In this document: piece after piece, positions 1 to 7,070 of the stretch | How positions within the stretch are numbered: position 1 is the stretch's first letter | Layout: each line of letters opens with the position of its first letter | Origin: Pseudomonadota bacterium | Lineage (GTDB): Bacteria > Pseudomonadota > Gammaproteobacteria > Steroidobacterales > Steroidobacteraceae | NCBI GenBank assembly: GCA_023433705.1 | Contig: JAEYUC010000009.1 | Location: 1-18,848 of the forward strand | Direction of reading: 5' to 3' | Length of the DNA: 18,848 nucleotides | Translations under genes and position numbers: made by a program | The notes under the pieces: model-generated | Databases searched by the model: none | The model's input: only the letters and a program-made list of their open reading frames with translations | What the model was told of the DNA's origin: nothing

Positions 1-4
1 GGCT

Positions 5-28
5 CCCCCCCCCCAACGGGGGTTTTTT
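5..28 (+). terminator. Intrinsic terminator of an upstream gene
   Basis: A run of ten C (5-14) is followed by the loop AAC, then GGGGG (18-22) and six T (23-28). This is the classic GC stem plus U-tract of a rho-independent terminator reading rightward. Because the C run is longer than the G run, the stem can form in several registers. The gene it ends lies outside the window, so the ribE operon probably has its own promoter between here and 138. Confidence 0.7.
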
Positions 29-69
29 GTCCCCGGCAACCGACGCGCGGCACCGACAGCGACACCTAC

Positions 70-133
70 GGGAACCTCGCCTTCGGTATCATCCACTCAC
101 GTCGGATTCCGGCGCTTGAGTATCGAGGTTCCC
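70..133 (+). promoter_or_regulatory. Inverted repeat in ribE leader that would pair with its RBS
   Basis: GGGAACCTCG at 70-79 is the exact reverse complement of CGAGGTTCCC at 124-133. The second arm contains the GAGG (125-128) that best fits a Shine-Dalgarno site for the GTG start at 138. If both arms are transcribed, a perfect 10-bp helix would hide the ribosome binding site. I see none of the conserved pieces of an FMN riboswitch. A TATCAT hexamer at 87-92 could be a -10 box without a good -35. Transcription from it would leave the first arm out of the RNA, and the repeat would then more likely be a DNA operator. Confidence 0.45.
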
Positions 134-137
134 CAAA

Positions 138-731
138 GTGTTCACTGGCCTGGTCCAGGAGGTCGGCCGCCTTCGTGCTGCAACCCATGAGGGTGGAGAT
201 CAGCGGCTCGAGATCGAATTCGGTTCGCTGCCGGTCGAGCGACTGCAGCCCGGCGCGAGCGTCAGCGTCGACGGCGTGTGCCTCACCGTCGCGCGCCTCG
301 GCGGGGAGTCCTTCTTCGCGGATGTATCGGTCGAAACCCTGCGCGTGACGACGCTCGGCTCCAAACAGGCCGGGGCACGGGTCAACCTGGAGCCCGCCTT
401 GCGGGCCGGTGACGCACTGGGAGGCCACTGGGTTTCCGGCCACGTCGACGGCATCGCCGAAGTCACTGACACGGATCGCGACGCCCGATCGCTGCGCGTG
501 GAGATCTCCGCGCCGCGGGAGCTCGCGCGTTACATCGCGCGCAAGGGTTCGGTGACCTTGGACGGCGTAAGCCTCACCGTGAACGAGGTGAACGGCAATA
601 CGTTCTCGATCAACCTGATTCCGCACACGCAGGAAGTGACCACGCTCGGCCAGCTCGCGCCCGGCGCGAAACTCAATCTCGAGATCGATCTGCTCGCGCG
701 TTACGCGGAACGTCTATCCTCCGCCCAATGA
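138..731 (+). CDS. ribE: Riboflavin synthase, alpha subunit type
   Basis: This enzyme (called ribE or ribC) dismutates two 6,7-dimethyl-8-ribityllumazine molecules into riboflavin and the pyrimidinedione that is recycled by lumazine synthase. The 197-residue product begins MFTGLVQEVG, the usual family N-terminus, and has the expected two lumazine-binding repeats. SVDGVCLTV near residues 43-51 in the first is matched by LDGVSLTVNE near 141-150 in the second. GGHWVSGHVDG at 95-105 marks the junction. The start is a GTG with GAGG nine bases upstream. The stop overlaps the start of the next gene as ATGA, so translation is probably coupled. Length is normal for the family and nothing appears broken. 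It is the first gene of the riboflavin/nusB/thiL cluster seen here; ribD is not in the window. Confidence 0.96.
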   Translation: MFTGLVQEVGRLRAATHEGGDQRLEIEFGSLPVERLQPGASVSVDGVCLTVARLGGESFFADVSVETLRVTTLGSKQAGARVNLEPALRAGDALGGHWVSGHVDGIAEVTDTDRDARSLRVEISAPRELARYIARKGSVTLDGVSLTVNEVNGNTFSINLIPHTQEVTTLGQLAPGAKLNLEIDLLARYAERLSSAQ

Positions 732-1834
732 AGCCGCTCAACAGCATCGAGGAAATCCTCGCCGACATCGCCGCCGGCCGCATGGTGGTGATCATGGACG
801 ACGAGGATCGCGAGAACGAGGGCGATCTCGTCATGGCCGCGCAGAAGGTCAGGGCGGAGGACGTCAACTTCATGGCGCGCTTCGGGCGCGGTCTCATCTG
901 TCTCACTTTGACGGCGGAGCGCTGCCGCCAGCTGCGCCTGCCGCTCATGGTGAGCGAGACGCATCGCGAACATCGCACCAACTTCACGCTGTCGATCGAA
1001 GCGGCGGAAGGCGTGACAACCGGCATCTCGGCGCACGATCGTGCGCACACCATCATCGCGGCCGTCAAACCCGACGCGAAGCCGGAAGACCTGCGTCAGC
1101 CGGGACACATCTTTCCCGTCATGGCGCAGCCCGGCGGTGTGCTGACGCGCGCCGGACACACGGAGGCGGGCTGCGATCTCGCGCGCCTCGCGGGCTTCGA
1201 TCCCTCGGCGGTGATCGTCGAGATCATGAACGACGACGGGACGATGGCACGGCGTCCCGACCTCGAGGCCTTCGCGGAAAGGCACGATCTCAAGATCGGC
1301 ACGATCGCGGACCTGATCCGTTACCGGCTGCGCCAGGAACGCTCGGTCGAGCGCATCGCCGAACAGTCGGTGACCACCGAGTTCGGCGAATTCAAACTGG
1401 TCGCGTACGAGGATCACGTGCATCGCGACGTGCATCTCGCGCTGGTGCGCGGCGAACTCGATCCGTCGCGGCCGCCGCTGGTGCGCGTGCATCCCATCGA
1501 CACGTTGTCGGATCTCGTCGGCGTGCAGGGTCTCGGCCGCACGTGGAACCTGCGCGACGCGATGCGAAAGGTCGCGGAATCGGGCTATGGCATCGTGATC
1601 GTGTTGCGCGATCACTCGAGCCCGCGCGAGCTCGCCGATGCCGTCGCCGCCCTCGGCGAACGGCCCGAGCCCGCATCGGCGGCTGCGCCTCCGCAGGTGC
1701 TGCGCACCTACGGCATCGGCGCGCAGATCCTCAAGGATCTCGGCGTCACGCGCATGAAGGTGCTGTCGACGCCCAAACAGCTCCAGGGCATCTCGGCGTT
1801 CGGCCTCGAGATCGTGGGCTACGTGGCGGAATGA
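728..1834 (+). CDS. ribB: 3,4-dihydroxy-2-butanone-4-phosphate synthase with degenerate GTP cyclohydrolase II-like C-terminal domain (RibBX type)
   Basis: The N-terminal half (about 1-200) is DHBP synthase, which converts ribulose 5-phosphate to the four-carbon unit of riboflavin. It shows the acidic metal/substrate motif DDEDRENEGD (24-33) and RAGHTEAGCDLARLAG (141-156). The C-terminal half (about 205-368) aligns with GTP cyclohydrolase II: it has VRVH at 252-255 and YGIGAQILKDLG near 338-349. However, the stretch after VRVH reads PIDTLSDLVGVQGLG, where an active enzyme has the zinc-binding cysteines of the ECLTGD...LRCDCG motif. The GTP cyclohydrolase activity is therefore predicted to be absent, and annotation as bifunctional RibBA would be misleading. 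Such RibB-plus-inactive-domain proteins are common in Proteobacteria, and GTP cyclohydrolase II is then expected from a separate ribA. The start overlaps the ribE stop (ATGA). Confidence 0.93.
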   Translation: MKPLNSIEEILADIAAGRMVVIMDDEDRENEGDLVMAAQKVRAEDVNFMARFGRGLICLTLTAERCRQLRLPLMVSETHREHRTNFTLSIEAAEGVTTGISAHDRAHTIIAAVKPDAKPEDLRQPGHIFPVMAQPGGVLTRAGHTEAGCDLARLAGFDPSAVIVEIMNDDGTMARRPDLEAFAERHDLKIGTIADLIRYRLRQERSVERIAEQSVTTEFGEFKLVAYEDHVHRDVHLALVRGELDPSRPPLVRVHPIDTLSDLVGVQGLGRTWNLRDAMRKVAESGYGIVIVLRDHSSPRELADAVAALGERPEPASAAAPPQVLRTYGIGAQILKDLGVTRMKVLSTPKQLQGISAFGLEIVGYVAE

Positions 1835-1840
1835 GCCCCG

Positions 1841-1856
1841 CTATACTCCCGCGCCC
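1841..1856 (+). promoter_or_regulatory. Possible internal -10 element directly before ribH
   Basis: TATACT (1842-1847, five of six matches to TATAAT) is followed by the GC-rich run CCCGCGCCC and then the ribH ATG at 1857. No Shine-Dalgarno sequence is visible. Transcription from this -10 would begin only a few bases before the ATG, giving an almost leaderless message. No convincing -35 hexamer lies at the right distance, so this is tentative. Confidence 0.35.
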
Positions 1857-2384
1857 ATGACCGGCTCCCGCCCCAACGAAACCCCGTTCGACGCCAGCGA
1901 TTGGCGCGTCGCCATCGTCGCGGCCCGCTTCAACGCGAAGCTGGTCGACCAGCTCGTCGAGGGCGCCACGCGCGCCTGGAGCGCGCACGGCGGCCGCGCG
2001 GAAGGCCTCATCGTGCAGCGCGTGCCCGGCGCGTTCGAGCTGCCGTTGGCTGCGCTCAAGTTCGCCGCGAGCGGTGAATACCAGGCGGTGATCGCGCTCG
2101 GCTGCGTGATCCGCGGCGACACGCCGCACTTCGAATACGTCGCGGGCGAATGCGCGCGCGGCATCATGGATGCGGGACTCGCGACGGGCGTGCCGGTGAT
2201 CTTCGGCGTGCTGACGACCGAGACCGAGGGACAAGCCGAGGAACGCGCCGCGCTCGATCGCATGAACAAGGGTGGCGAGTCGATGGAAGCCGCGCTCGAG
2301 ATGATCGACCTGCTCGCGCCTTTCGGCGCCGGGCCGAAGGCGCGTCCGAAGAGCAAGCCACGCAAGAAGAAGGGGCGCCGCTGA
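1857..2384 (+). CDS. ribH: 6,7-dimethyl-8-ribityllumazine synthase
   Basis: Lumazine synthase condenses 5-amino-6-ribitylamino-uracil with 3,4-dihydroxy-2-butanone 4-phosphate, giving the substrate of riboflavin synthase. The 175-residue product has the expected order of motifs: ARFN (23-26), VPGAFELP (56-63), GCVIRGDTPHFEYV (82-95) with the catalytic-type histidine at 91, and FGVLTTETEGQAEER (116-130). An unusual feature is a lysine/arginine-rich tail from about residue 160 to the end, beyond the normal fold. There are 22 bases between the ribB stop and this ATG, without a clear ribosome binding site. The stop overlaps the nusB ATG by one base (TGATG). The family forms pentamers or icosahedral shells; which applies here cannot be told from the sequence. 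Confidence 0.96.
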   Translation: MTGSRPNETPFDASDWRVAIVAARFNAKLVDQLVEGATRAWSAHGGRAEGLIVQRVPGAFELPLAALKFAASGEYQAVIALGCVIRGDTPHFEYVAGECARGIMDAGLATGVPVIFGVLTTETEGQAEERAALDRMNKGGESMEAALEMIDLLAPFGAGPKARPKSKPRKKKGRR

Positions 2385-2827
2385 TGTCGCGCGGAAACGG
2401 AATCAATCCCGCATCGGCGCGCCGCGCCGTCGCGCGCAAGCTCGCGATCCAGGCGTTGTACCGCTGGCAGATCAACTCGAGTCCCTGGCAGGACGTCGTG
2501 AACGAGTTCGCGGCCGACGAGGACATGCGCAAGGCGGACCGCGGCTACTTCAACAAGCTCATCACCGACATCTGCACGGGTAGTGAGGCGCTGGATACGT
2601 CGCTCGCCGCGTGGATGGATCGCAAGCCGGCGGAGCTCGATCCGGTCGAGCACGCCGTGTTGTGGGTGGGTGCGCACGAGCTCAAGGCCGCGCCGGACGT
2701 TCCGTACCGCGTGGTCATCAACGAAGCCGTCGGTCTCGCGAAGCGTTTCGGCGCCACCGACAGCCACCGGTTCGTGAACGCGGTTCTCGATAAAGCCGCC
2801 CGCGAGCTGCGACCCCTGGAACACTGA
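2384..2827 (+). CDS. nusB: Transcription antitermination factor NusB
   Basis: NusB binds boxA RNA together with NusE (ribosomal protein S10) and supports antitermination on rRNA operons. The predicted product is 147 residues, a normal length. It carries the N-terminal RRAVARKLAIQALYRWQ block (14-30) and the highly conserved PYRVVINEAVGLAK.FGATDSHRFVNAVLDK block (107-136). The start is the ATG at 2384, whose A is the last base of the ribH stop. An open frame continues upstream, but there it lies inside ribH out of frame and has no family similarity. Linkage of nusB to ribH is the standard proteobacterial arrangement. thiL follows after 25 bases. Confidence 0.95.
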   Translation: MSRGNGINPASARRAVARKLAIQALYRWQINSSPWQDVVNEFAADEDMRKADRGYFNKLITDICTGSEALDTSLAAWMDRKPAELDPVEHAVLWVGAHELKAAPDVPYRVVINEAVGLAKRFGATDSHRFVNAVLDKAARELRPLEH

Positions 2828-2852
2828 CGGCCTCGCGGCGCTGGTTATCTCC

Positions 2853-3824
2853 ATGCCGCAATCCGAGTTCGAGCTGATCGGGAAGTACTTCGCACGTCTC
2901 GGCGCGAGCCGCAACGACGTGCGCATCGGGATCGGCGACGACGGTGCGGTGATCATGCCGCCGGCGTCGCGCGAACTGGTCGCGGTCACCGACTCCCTGG
3001 TCGAGGCCGTGCATTTTCCGGTCGGCAGTCCCGCGGCTTCGATCGGGCATCGCGCGTTCGCGGTCAATCTTTCCGACATCGCGGCCATGGGCGCCGAGCC
3101 TGCGTGGGCATTGCTCGCGCTCACGATGCCGGAGCGCGACGACGAGTGGCTCGAAGAATTCGCGCGCGCGGCGGGCGACCTGTGCCGACGGCACGGTGTC
3201 GCGCTGATCGGCGGCGACACGACGCGCGGACCCCTCTCGGTCACGGTGACGATCATGGGCATCGTGCCCATCGGCGTCGCGCTCGAGCGCGGCGGTGGGC
3301 AGGCGGGCGATGCGATCTTCGTCACCGGTTCGCCGGGCGATTCGGCGGCAGGGCTGGCGCTCGAGCAGGGCAGGCTGCACGTCGCCGATCCGATGTCCGC
3401 GCAGATCCTGCGCGACCGTTTCCTGTTCCCGACGCCGCGCTGCGAGGTTGGCCTCGCGCTGCGCGGTCTCGCGAGCGCCTGCATCGACGTCTCCGACGGT
3501 CTCGGCGGCGACCTGGAAAAACTGTGCGAAGCCAGCGGTTGCGGCGCGGAAGTCGAGGCGGCATCGCTGCCGATCTCGGACGCGCTCTCGAACGCGGTGG
3601 GCCGCGAGATCGCGCGCGAATACGCGCTCACGGGCGGCGAGGACTACGAACTGCTGTTCACCGTCCCACTTGCGAGACTCGGCGCGATGACGCAAGCGAT
3701 CGCTCAGGGACTCGGCCCGGTGACGCGCATCGGTAGCCTCGTATCGGGAAAAGGCGTCAGGGTTTTCTCGAGAGCAGGTGTGATGCAGTTCTCGGGTGCC
3801 GGATTCGATCATTTCGCGCGCTGA
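2853..3824 (+). CDS. thiL: Thiamine-monophosphate kinase
   Basis: ThiL phosphorylates thiamine monophosphate with ATP to make the coenzyme thiamine diphosphate, the last step of the pathway. The 323-residue product belongs to the PurM/SelD/ThiL ATP-binding fold. Metal and nucleotide motifs are all present: GIGDDGAV (26-33), the VNLSDIAAMGAEP segment (71-83), GGDTTRGP (120-127), DVSDGLGGDL (212-221) and LTGGEDYELLF (259-269). The ATG at 2853 matches the usual start, shortly before the ELIGKYF segment. It is the last gene of the flavin/nusB/thiL run. In many relatives pgpA follows; here it is absent and a protein kinase gene follows after 135 bases. Confidence 0.96.
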   Translation: MPQSEFELIGKYFARLGASRNDVRIGIGDDGAVIMPPASRELVAVTDSLVEAVHFPVGSPAASIGHRAFAVNLSDIAAMGAEPAWALLALTMPERDDEWLEEFARAAGDLCRRHGVALIGGDTTRGPLSVTVTIMGIVPIGVALERGGGQAGDAIFVTGSPGDSAAGLALEQGRLHVADPMSAQILRDRFLFPTPRCEVGLALRGLASACIDVSDGLGGDLEKLCEASGCGAEVEAASLPISDALSNAVGREIAREYALTGGEDYELLFTVPLARLGAMTQAIAQGLGPVTRIGSLVSGKGVRVFSRAGVMQFSGAGFDHFAR

Positions 3825-3959
3825 CCCGAGAATCCCCTGCCGTGATCCCTTGAAGCGGGTCACACCCCCTCGAAGCGCTCGGCCGTATTCTGCCGGCACC
3901 TTTACATGCGAGCGATCGCGCGGAGGACCCGCGCCGACGCATCGCTTACGTCGAGAAAA
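3825..3959 (+). promoter_or_regulatory. Intergenic leader of the kinase gene with a weak -10 candidate
   Basis: The 135 bases between thiL and the preferred kinase start hold TATTCT at 3886-3891, which is only a fair -10 match and has no good -35 at 16-18 bases. I see no thiL terminator with a T tract, so read-through from the rib operon into the kinase gene remains possible. Confidence 0.2.
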
Positions 3960-5315
3960 ATGCCGCTGCAAGCCACAACGACCGGTACTGGCACCGAAGC
4001 GCAGGCGCAAAAGATCCTGGAGAACCGCGTTCCGGACCGCATCGGTAAATATGTAATCATCAACGAGGTGGGCCGGGGTTCCACCGGTACGGTCTATCTA
4101 TCGCACGACCCGTATTACGGCCGCGACGTCGCGATCAAGGTCTACAACATGGACCCGGATCAGACCGACGAGCGCGCCAAGATCGCCCGCAAGATGTTCC
4201 TGTCGGAAGCGCACATGGTCGGCATGCTGCAGCACCCGCACATCCTCCCGATCTACGACGCGGGTGAAGAGAACGGGCGCTGCTACATCGTCACCGAACA
4301 CGTGCACGGAGCGCGGACGCTCTCGGCGTACTGCCGGCCGGACAACCTGCTGCGCATCGACGACGTCGTCGAGATCATGTTCAAGTGCGCCAAGGCGCTG
4401 CACTACGCTCATACGCGCGGCGTGATCCACCGCGACATCAAGCCGTCGAACATCATGCTCACGCAGGATTCCGACGTGCGCATCATCGACTTCGGCATCG
4501 CACTGGTTGCGGATTCCGAGATCTCGCGCATCGAGGGCATCGCCGGCTCGCCGTCGTACATGTCTCCCGAGCAGGTGCAGAGCCTCGAGCTCACGCATCA
4601 CTCGGATCTGTATTCGCTCGGCGCCGTGATGTATGAATTGCTGACCGGCGTGCGGCCGTTCCGCGCCGGCAACCTGGTCAAGCTGCTGCACCAGATCGTG
4701 TACGCCACGCCGCCGCCGATCCTCACGCACCGCAAGGACGTGCCCGAAGAGCTCGAGCAGATCGTCGTCACGTCGATGATGAAGTCGCCCGACAAGCGCC
4801 AGAAGTCGGGCGCGGATTTCGCCGCGGAACTGACCCGCGTTCACCAGCGCCTGCGGGAACAGAACGCGCGCATCGACCAGCAGGAGCAGTTCGACGTGCT
4901 GCGCCGGCTGCGTTTCTTCCACGAGTTCTCACATGCCGAGATCTGGGAGGTGCTGCGCGCCAGCACCATGACCGACTACCCGGCGGGCGAGGAGATCGTG
5001 AAGGAAGGCGAGATGGACGACCGCTTCTACATCCTCGTCAACGGCAAGTGCCTCGTGGAGCGCCACGGCAAGACGCTGGGCTCGATCGAGAAGGGCGACT
5101 GCTTCGGCGAGACGAGTTACGTGCGCGGTGCGCGCCGCACCGCCACGATCCGGGCGGAGACGCCGGTGTCGGTGCTGCGCGTGAGCTCGACGCTTCTGGA
5201 GCAGGTGTCCGCCGCCTGCCAGCTGCGGTTCAACCGCGTGTTCCTGCGCGCGCTGATTTCGCGCCTGCAGGGCAACGACACCGCGGTCAGCGGCACGCAG
5301 CCGACGCTTCCCTAG
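3960..5315 (+). CDS. Soluble Ser/Thr protein kinase with C-terminal cyclic-nucleotide-binding domain
   Basis: Residues about 30-295 form a Hanks-type kinase: glycine loop EVGRGSTGTVY (36-46), VAIK with lysine 60, αC glutamate near 83, catalytic HRDIKPSN (157-164), DFG (177-179) and MSPEQ (201-205). All catalytic residues are present, so it should be active. A polar helical linker (about 291-315) leads to a cyclic-nucleotide-binding (CNB) domain (about 316-435). That domain has the phosphate-binding cassette FGETSYVRGARRTAT (382-396) and keeps the glutamate and an arginine before the TA pair, so ligand binding is plausible. There is no signal peptide or membrane segment; it should act in the cytosol. 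An upstream ATG at 3906 would add 18 residues. I prefer 3960 because it has a purine-rich GAGAAAA before it. The stop shares bases with the convergent porin gene. Ligand and substrates are unknown. Confidence 0.9.
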   Translation: MPLQATTTGTGTEAQAQKILENRVPDRIGKYVIINEVGRGSTGTVYLSHDPYYGRDVAIKVYNMDPDQTDERAKIARKMFLSEAHMVGMLQHPHILPIYDAGEENGRCYIVTEHVHGARTLSAYCRPDNLLRIDDVVEIMFKCAKALHYAHTRGVIHRDIKPSNIMLTQDSDVRIIDFGIALVADSEISRIEGIAGSPSYMSPEQVQSLELTHHSDLYSLGAVMYELLTGVRPFRAGNLVKLLHQIVYATPPPILTHRKDVPEELEQIVVTSMMKSPDKRQKSGADFAAELTRVHQRLREQNARIDQQEQFDVLRRLRFFHEFSHAEIWEVLRASTMTDYPAGEEIVKEGEMDDRFYILVNGKCLVERHGKTLGSIEKGDCFGETSYVRGARRTATIRAETPVSVLRVSSTLLEQVSAACQLRFNRVFLRALISRLQGNDTAVSGTQPTLP

Positions 5316-6895
5316 AAACTGTACTGTGTTCGCAGCGCGAACACGTCCAGGTCCTGGCCGATTTCCACGCCGACCGGTGGCGTGTTGGGCGGCGCTCCGA
5401 AGGGCTGCATGTTGCCGGGCCCGGCGGGATTCAGTCGGTCCACGTCGATCAATAGATAGTTCATCATCACCTTGAAGTTGGCGTTGACGTACCAGTTCAC
5501 GCCCAGCGTGAGGATCGACTGTTCGCCGCCGCGAACGCCGCCGGGTGCGGCGGCGCTGCCTTCGAGGCCTTCTTCGTGATTGAGATCCATGCGGCTGTAA
5601 CGCGCCGCGAGTTCCCATGCGCCGAATCCACCGTCGGCTCCGACGGGCGTCTTCGAGCGTGGGTTCTGGAACGAGCCCGTCGCCGGGTTGTAGCGACGAT
5701 TTTCGCCGGTGAGCACCCAGCTGCCCTGGACGTAGTAACCCGTGAACGACGGATCATCCAGCGACGTGGTCTCGCGGCGCTCGACATCGAACCAGAAGTG
5801 CTCGCCCTGTAGATAGAGGTTCTTCCAGTTGGCGCCGAACTCCACGCCGAACACGCTGGCGTGCGCCGCGTCGATGGATCCCGTGTCGATGAGCCGCGTG
5901 CCGTCGACGCGGATCTCGGGCCGGTCGCGGAATCGCAGCGGATGACGCAGCGCCGAATCGGGTCCCTGGTCCGGCGGCGAGATCACGTATGTGCCGGAGG
6001 CGCCGGCGTGCACGTTGTAGTCGGAGCCGGTGGCGACGAGGAATCCCGCGCGCGCGACGGCCGCGAGCTGCGAATCGAACACCTCGGGATCGCTGACCGT
6101 GCGGTTGGTGAGCGTGAAAGCGCCCATCCAGCGCGCGCCGTTGCCGCGCACGCCGAGCCCGATGCGGCCGTCGGCGCCGCCCAGCGAGCGGGAGAGTTCG
6201 GAGGCGCTGGCGCGTTCGATGAACGCGATGTCTTCGGGCGACGTGCCGTCATCCATGTTGGACGGTGGCGAGAACGCGCCGAGCTGGATCGCGAACGGGG
6301 CAAAGCCCGTGTACGCGATCCACGCATCGTTGATGCGGGTCGGACCTTCGGTGCCGCCACCGCCGCCGAGCTCGAGCAGCAGCCGGTAGTTGAAGTGCTG
6401 CGCGAACTTGCCCTCGACGCCGAAGCGGGCGCGCCGGAAGTAGAAGCCGTCCGAGAAATCGCGCGCGCCGGTGTTCTCGCGATTCGGCGTGCCGCCGACG
6501 GAACCCCGGCGGTAGTCGGATGCGAGCGCGCCGGCGGGGCTTTCGCCATACATCGCGCCGTCGAGCTGCACGTTGGCGCGGAACGCGATCGAGGATGCGC
6601 CGTCCGCGGCCGTGATCGTCGGTCGCCCGTTGACGAGCGTGACCTTGGCGCCTTCCGGTGGAGCAGGCTTGGCCTGTTCGAGCCGTTGCGTGAGCGCTTC
6701 GAGCTGTTTCTGCTGTTGCTCGAGCAGCGCGGCCTGCGCGGCGAGCTGCGCGCGTTGCGCCTCGATGGAGGCACGGAGTGTCTCGACCTCGGACCGCAGC
6801 GCCTCGTCATCGGCGAATGCCGGCGATGCCGCGGCGCAGGCGAGCACGATGGCGGTGCGCAGCGCGAGACGCGCGTCCGGGACTCGAAGTTTCAT
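5312..6895 (-). CDS. OprO/OprP-family outer-membrane porin with N-terminal coiled coil
   Basis: The 527-residue product has a signal peptide (basic start, hydrophobic core, predicted cleavage after AFA at about residue 28). A glutamine-rich coiled coil (about 30-75) follows, then a β-barrel domain of the phosphate-selective porin O/P type. Alternating hydrophobic strands such as YFRRARFGVEGKF and WELAARYSRMDL can be seen, and the chain ends in phenylalanine (TQYSF), as expected for BamA-assembled barrels. The start at 6895 has GGAG about ten bases upstream. An open frame extends 57 residues further, but those residues do not resemble a signal sequence. The coiled coil probably lies in the periplasm, perhaps for trimer formation or peptidoglycan contact. 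Substrate is uncertain: family membership does not prove phosphate transport, and no pst or pho gene is nearby. Confidence 0.88.
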   Translation of the reverse strand: MKLRVPDARLALRTAIVLACAAASPAFADDEALRSEVETLRASIEAQRAQLAAQAALLEQQQKQLEALTQRLEQAKPAPPEGAKVTLVNGRPTITAADGASSIAFRANVQLDGAMYGESPAGALASDYRRGSVGGTPNRENTGARDFSDGFYFRRARFGVEGKFAQHFNYRLLLELGGGGGTEGPTRINDAWIAYTGFAPFAIQLGAFSPPSNMDDGTSPEDIAFIERASASELSRSLGGADGRIGLGVRGNGARWMGAFTLTNRTVSDPEVFDSQLAAVARAGFLVATGSDYNVHAGASGTYVISPPDQGPDSALRHPLRFRDRPEIRVDGTRLIDTGSIDAAHASVFGVEFGANWKNLYLQGEHFWFDVERRETTSLDDPSFTGYYVQGSWVLTGENRRYNPATGSFQNPRSKTPVGADGGFGAWELAARYSRMDLNHEEGLEGSAAAPGGVRGGEQSILTLGVNWYVNANFKVMMNYLLIDVDRLNPAGPGNMQPFGAPPNTPPVGVEIGQDLDVFALRTQYSF

Positions 6896-6929
6896 GAGGG
6901 CGCTCCGGAAGTCTGACGAATGGCGCGCG

Positions 6930-6958
6930 ATTGTATCGGCCCCGCGATATCTCGCGGG
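6930..6958 (-). promoter_or_regulatory. Porin promoter -10 with adjoining palindromic operator candidate
   Basis: On the minus strand TACAAT (6935 down to 6930, five of six matches to TATAAT) is followed by a GC-rich discriminator CGCGCGCC and, after a short leader, the porin start at 6895. Where a -35 should lie there is instead a perfect inverted repeat, CCCGCGA (6941-6947), four bases, TCGCGGG (6952-6958). A missing -35 replaced by a palindrome suggests control by a DNA-binding regulator. The regulator is not identifiable from the sequence. Confidence 0.4.
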
Positions 6959-7041
6959 ATGTTGCGTCACGGAAAAGGGGGCATTGGACGGAGCACGATG
7001 GCCTTGATCGGGAACGAAGTGCGGTCGCGACCGTGCGCGGG

Positions 7042-7070
7042 TCTCGTGCCCCGGGCCCTCGCGCACGAGA
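7042..7070 (-). terminator. Stem-loop directly after folE2 stop
   Basis: TCTCGTGC (7042-7049) and GCACGAGA (7063-7070) are perfect 8-base complements around a 13-base G+C-rich loop, and end exactly at the folE2 stop codon (7071-7073). An alternative outer pairing exists between GTGCGCG (7033-7039) and CGCGCAC (7060-7066). No T tract follows on the minus strand, so it is either a weak terminator or a 3' stabilising hairpin. Confidence 0.35.

Noticed and set aside
5..14. C10 tract as a phase-variable switch
   Set aside because: It is not inside or next to a coding start in this window and is fully explained as one arm of a terminator stem.
29..137. FMN riboswitch upstream of the riboflavin operon
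   Set aside because: The conserved FMN-element segments are not visible and the leader is too short for the six-helix fold. Only a simple inverted repeat is present.
1340..1834. Frameshift or pseudogene in the C-terminal half of ribB
   Set aside because: The reading frame is intact and the domain is recognisable on both sides of the missing cysteine motif. Degeneration of this domain is a known pattern in Proteobacteria.
1841..3631. Long minus-strand open frame (596 codons) across ribH, nusB and thiL
   Set aside because: The three genes beneath it are certain on the plus strand. The translation is low-complexity Ser/Arg/Ala without family features.
5861..6916. Plus-strand open frame of 351 codons opposite the porin
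   Set aside because: The minus-strand frame has a signal peptide, coiled coil, barrel strands and terminal phenylalanine. The plus-strand translation resembles no protein.
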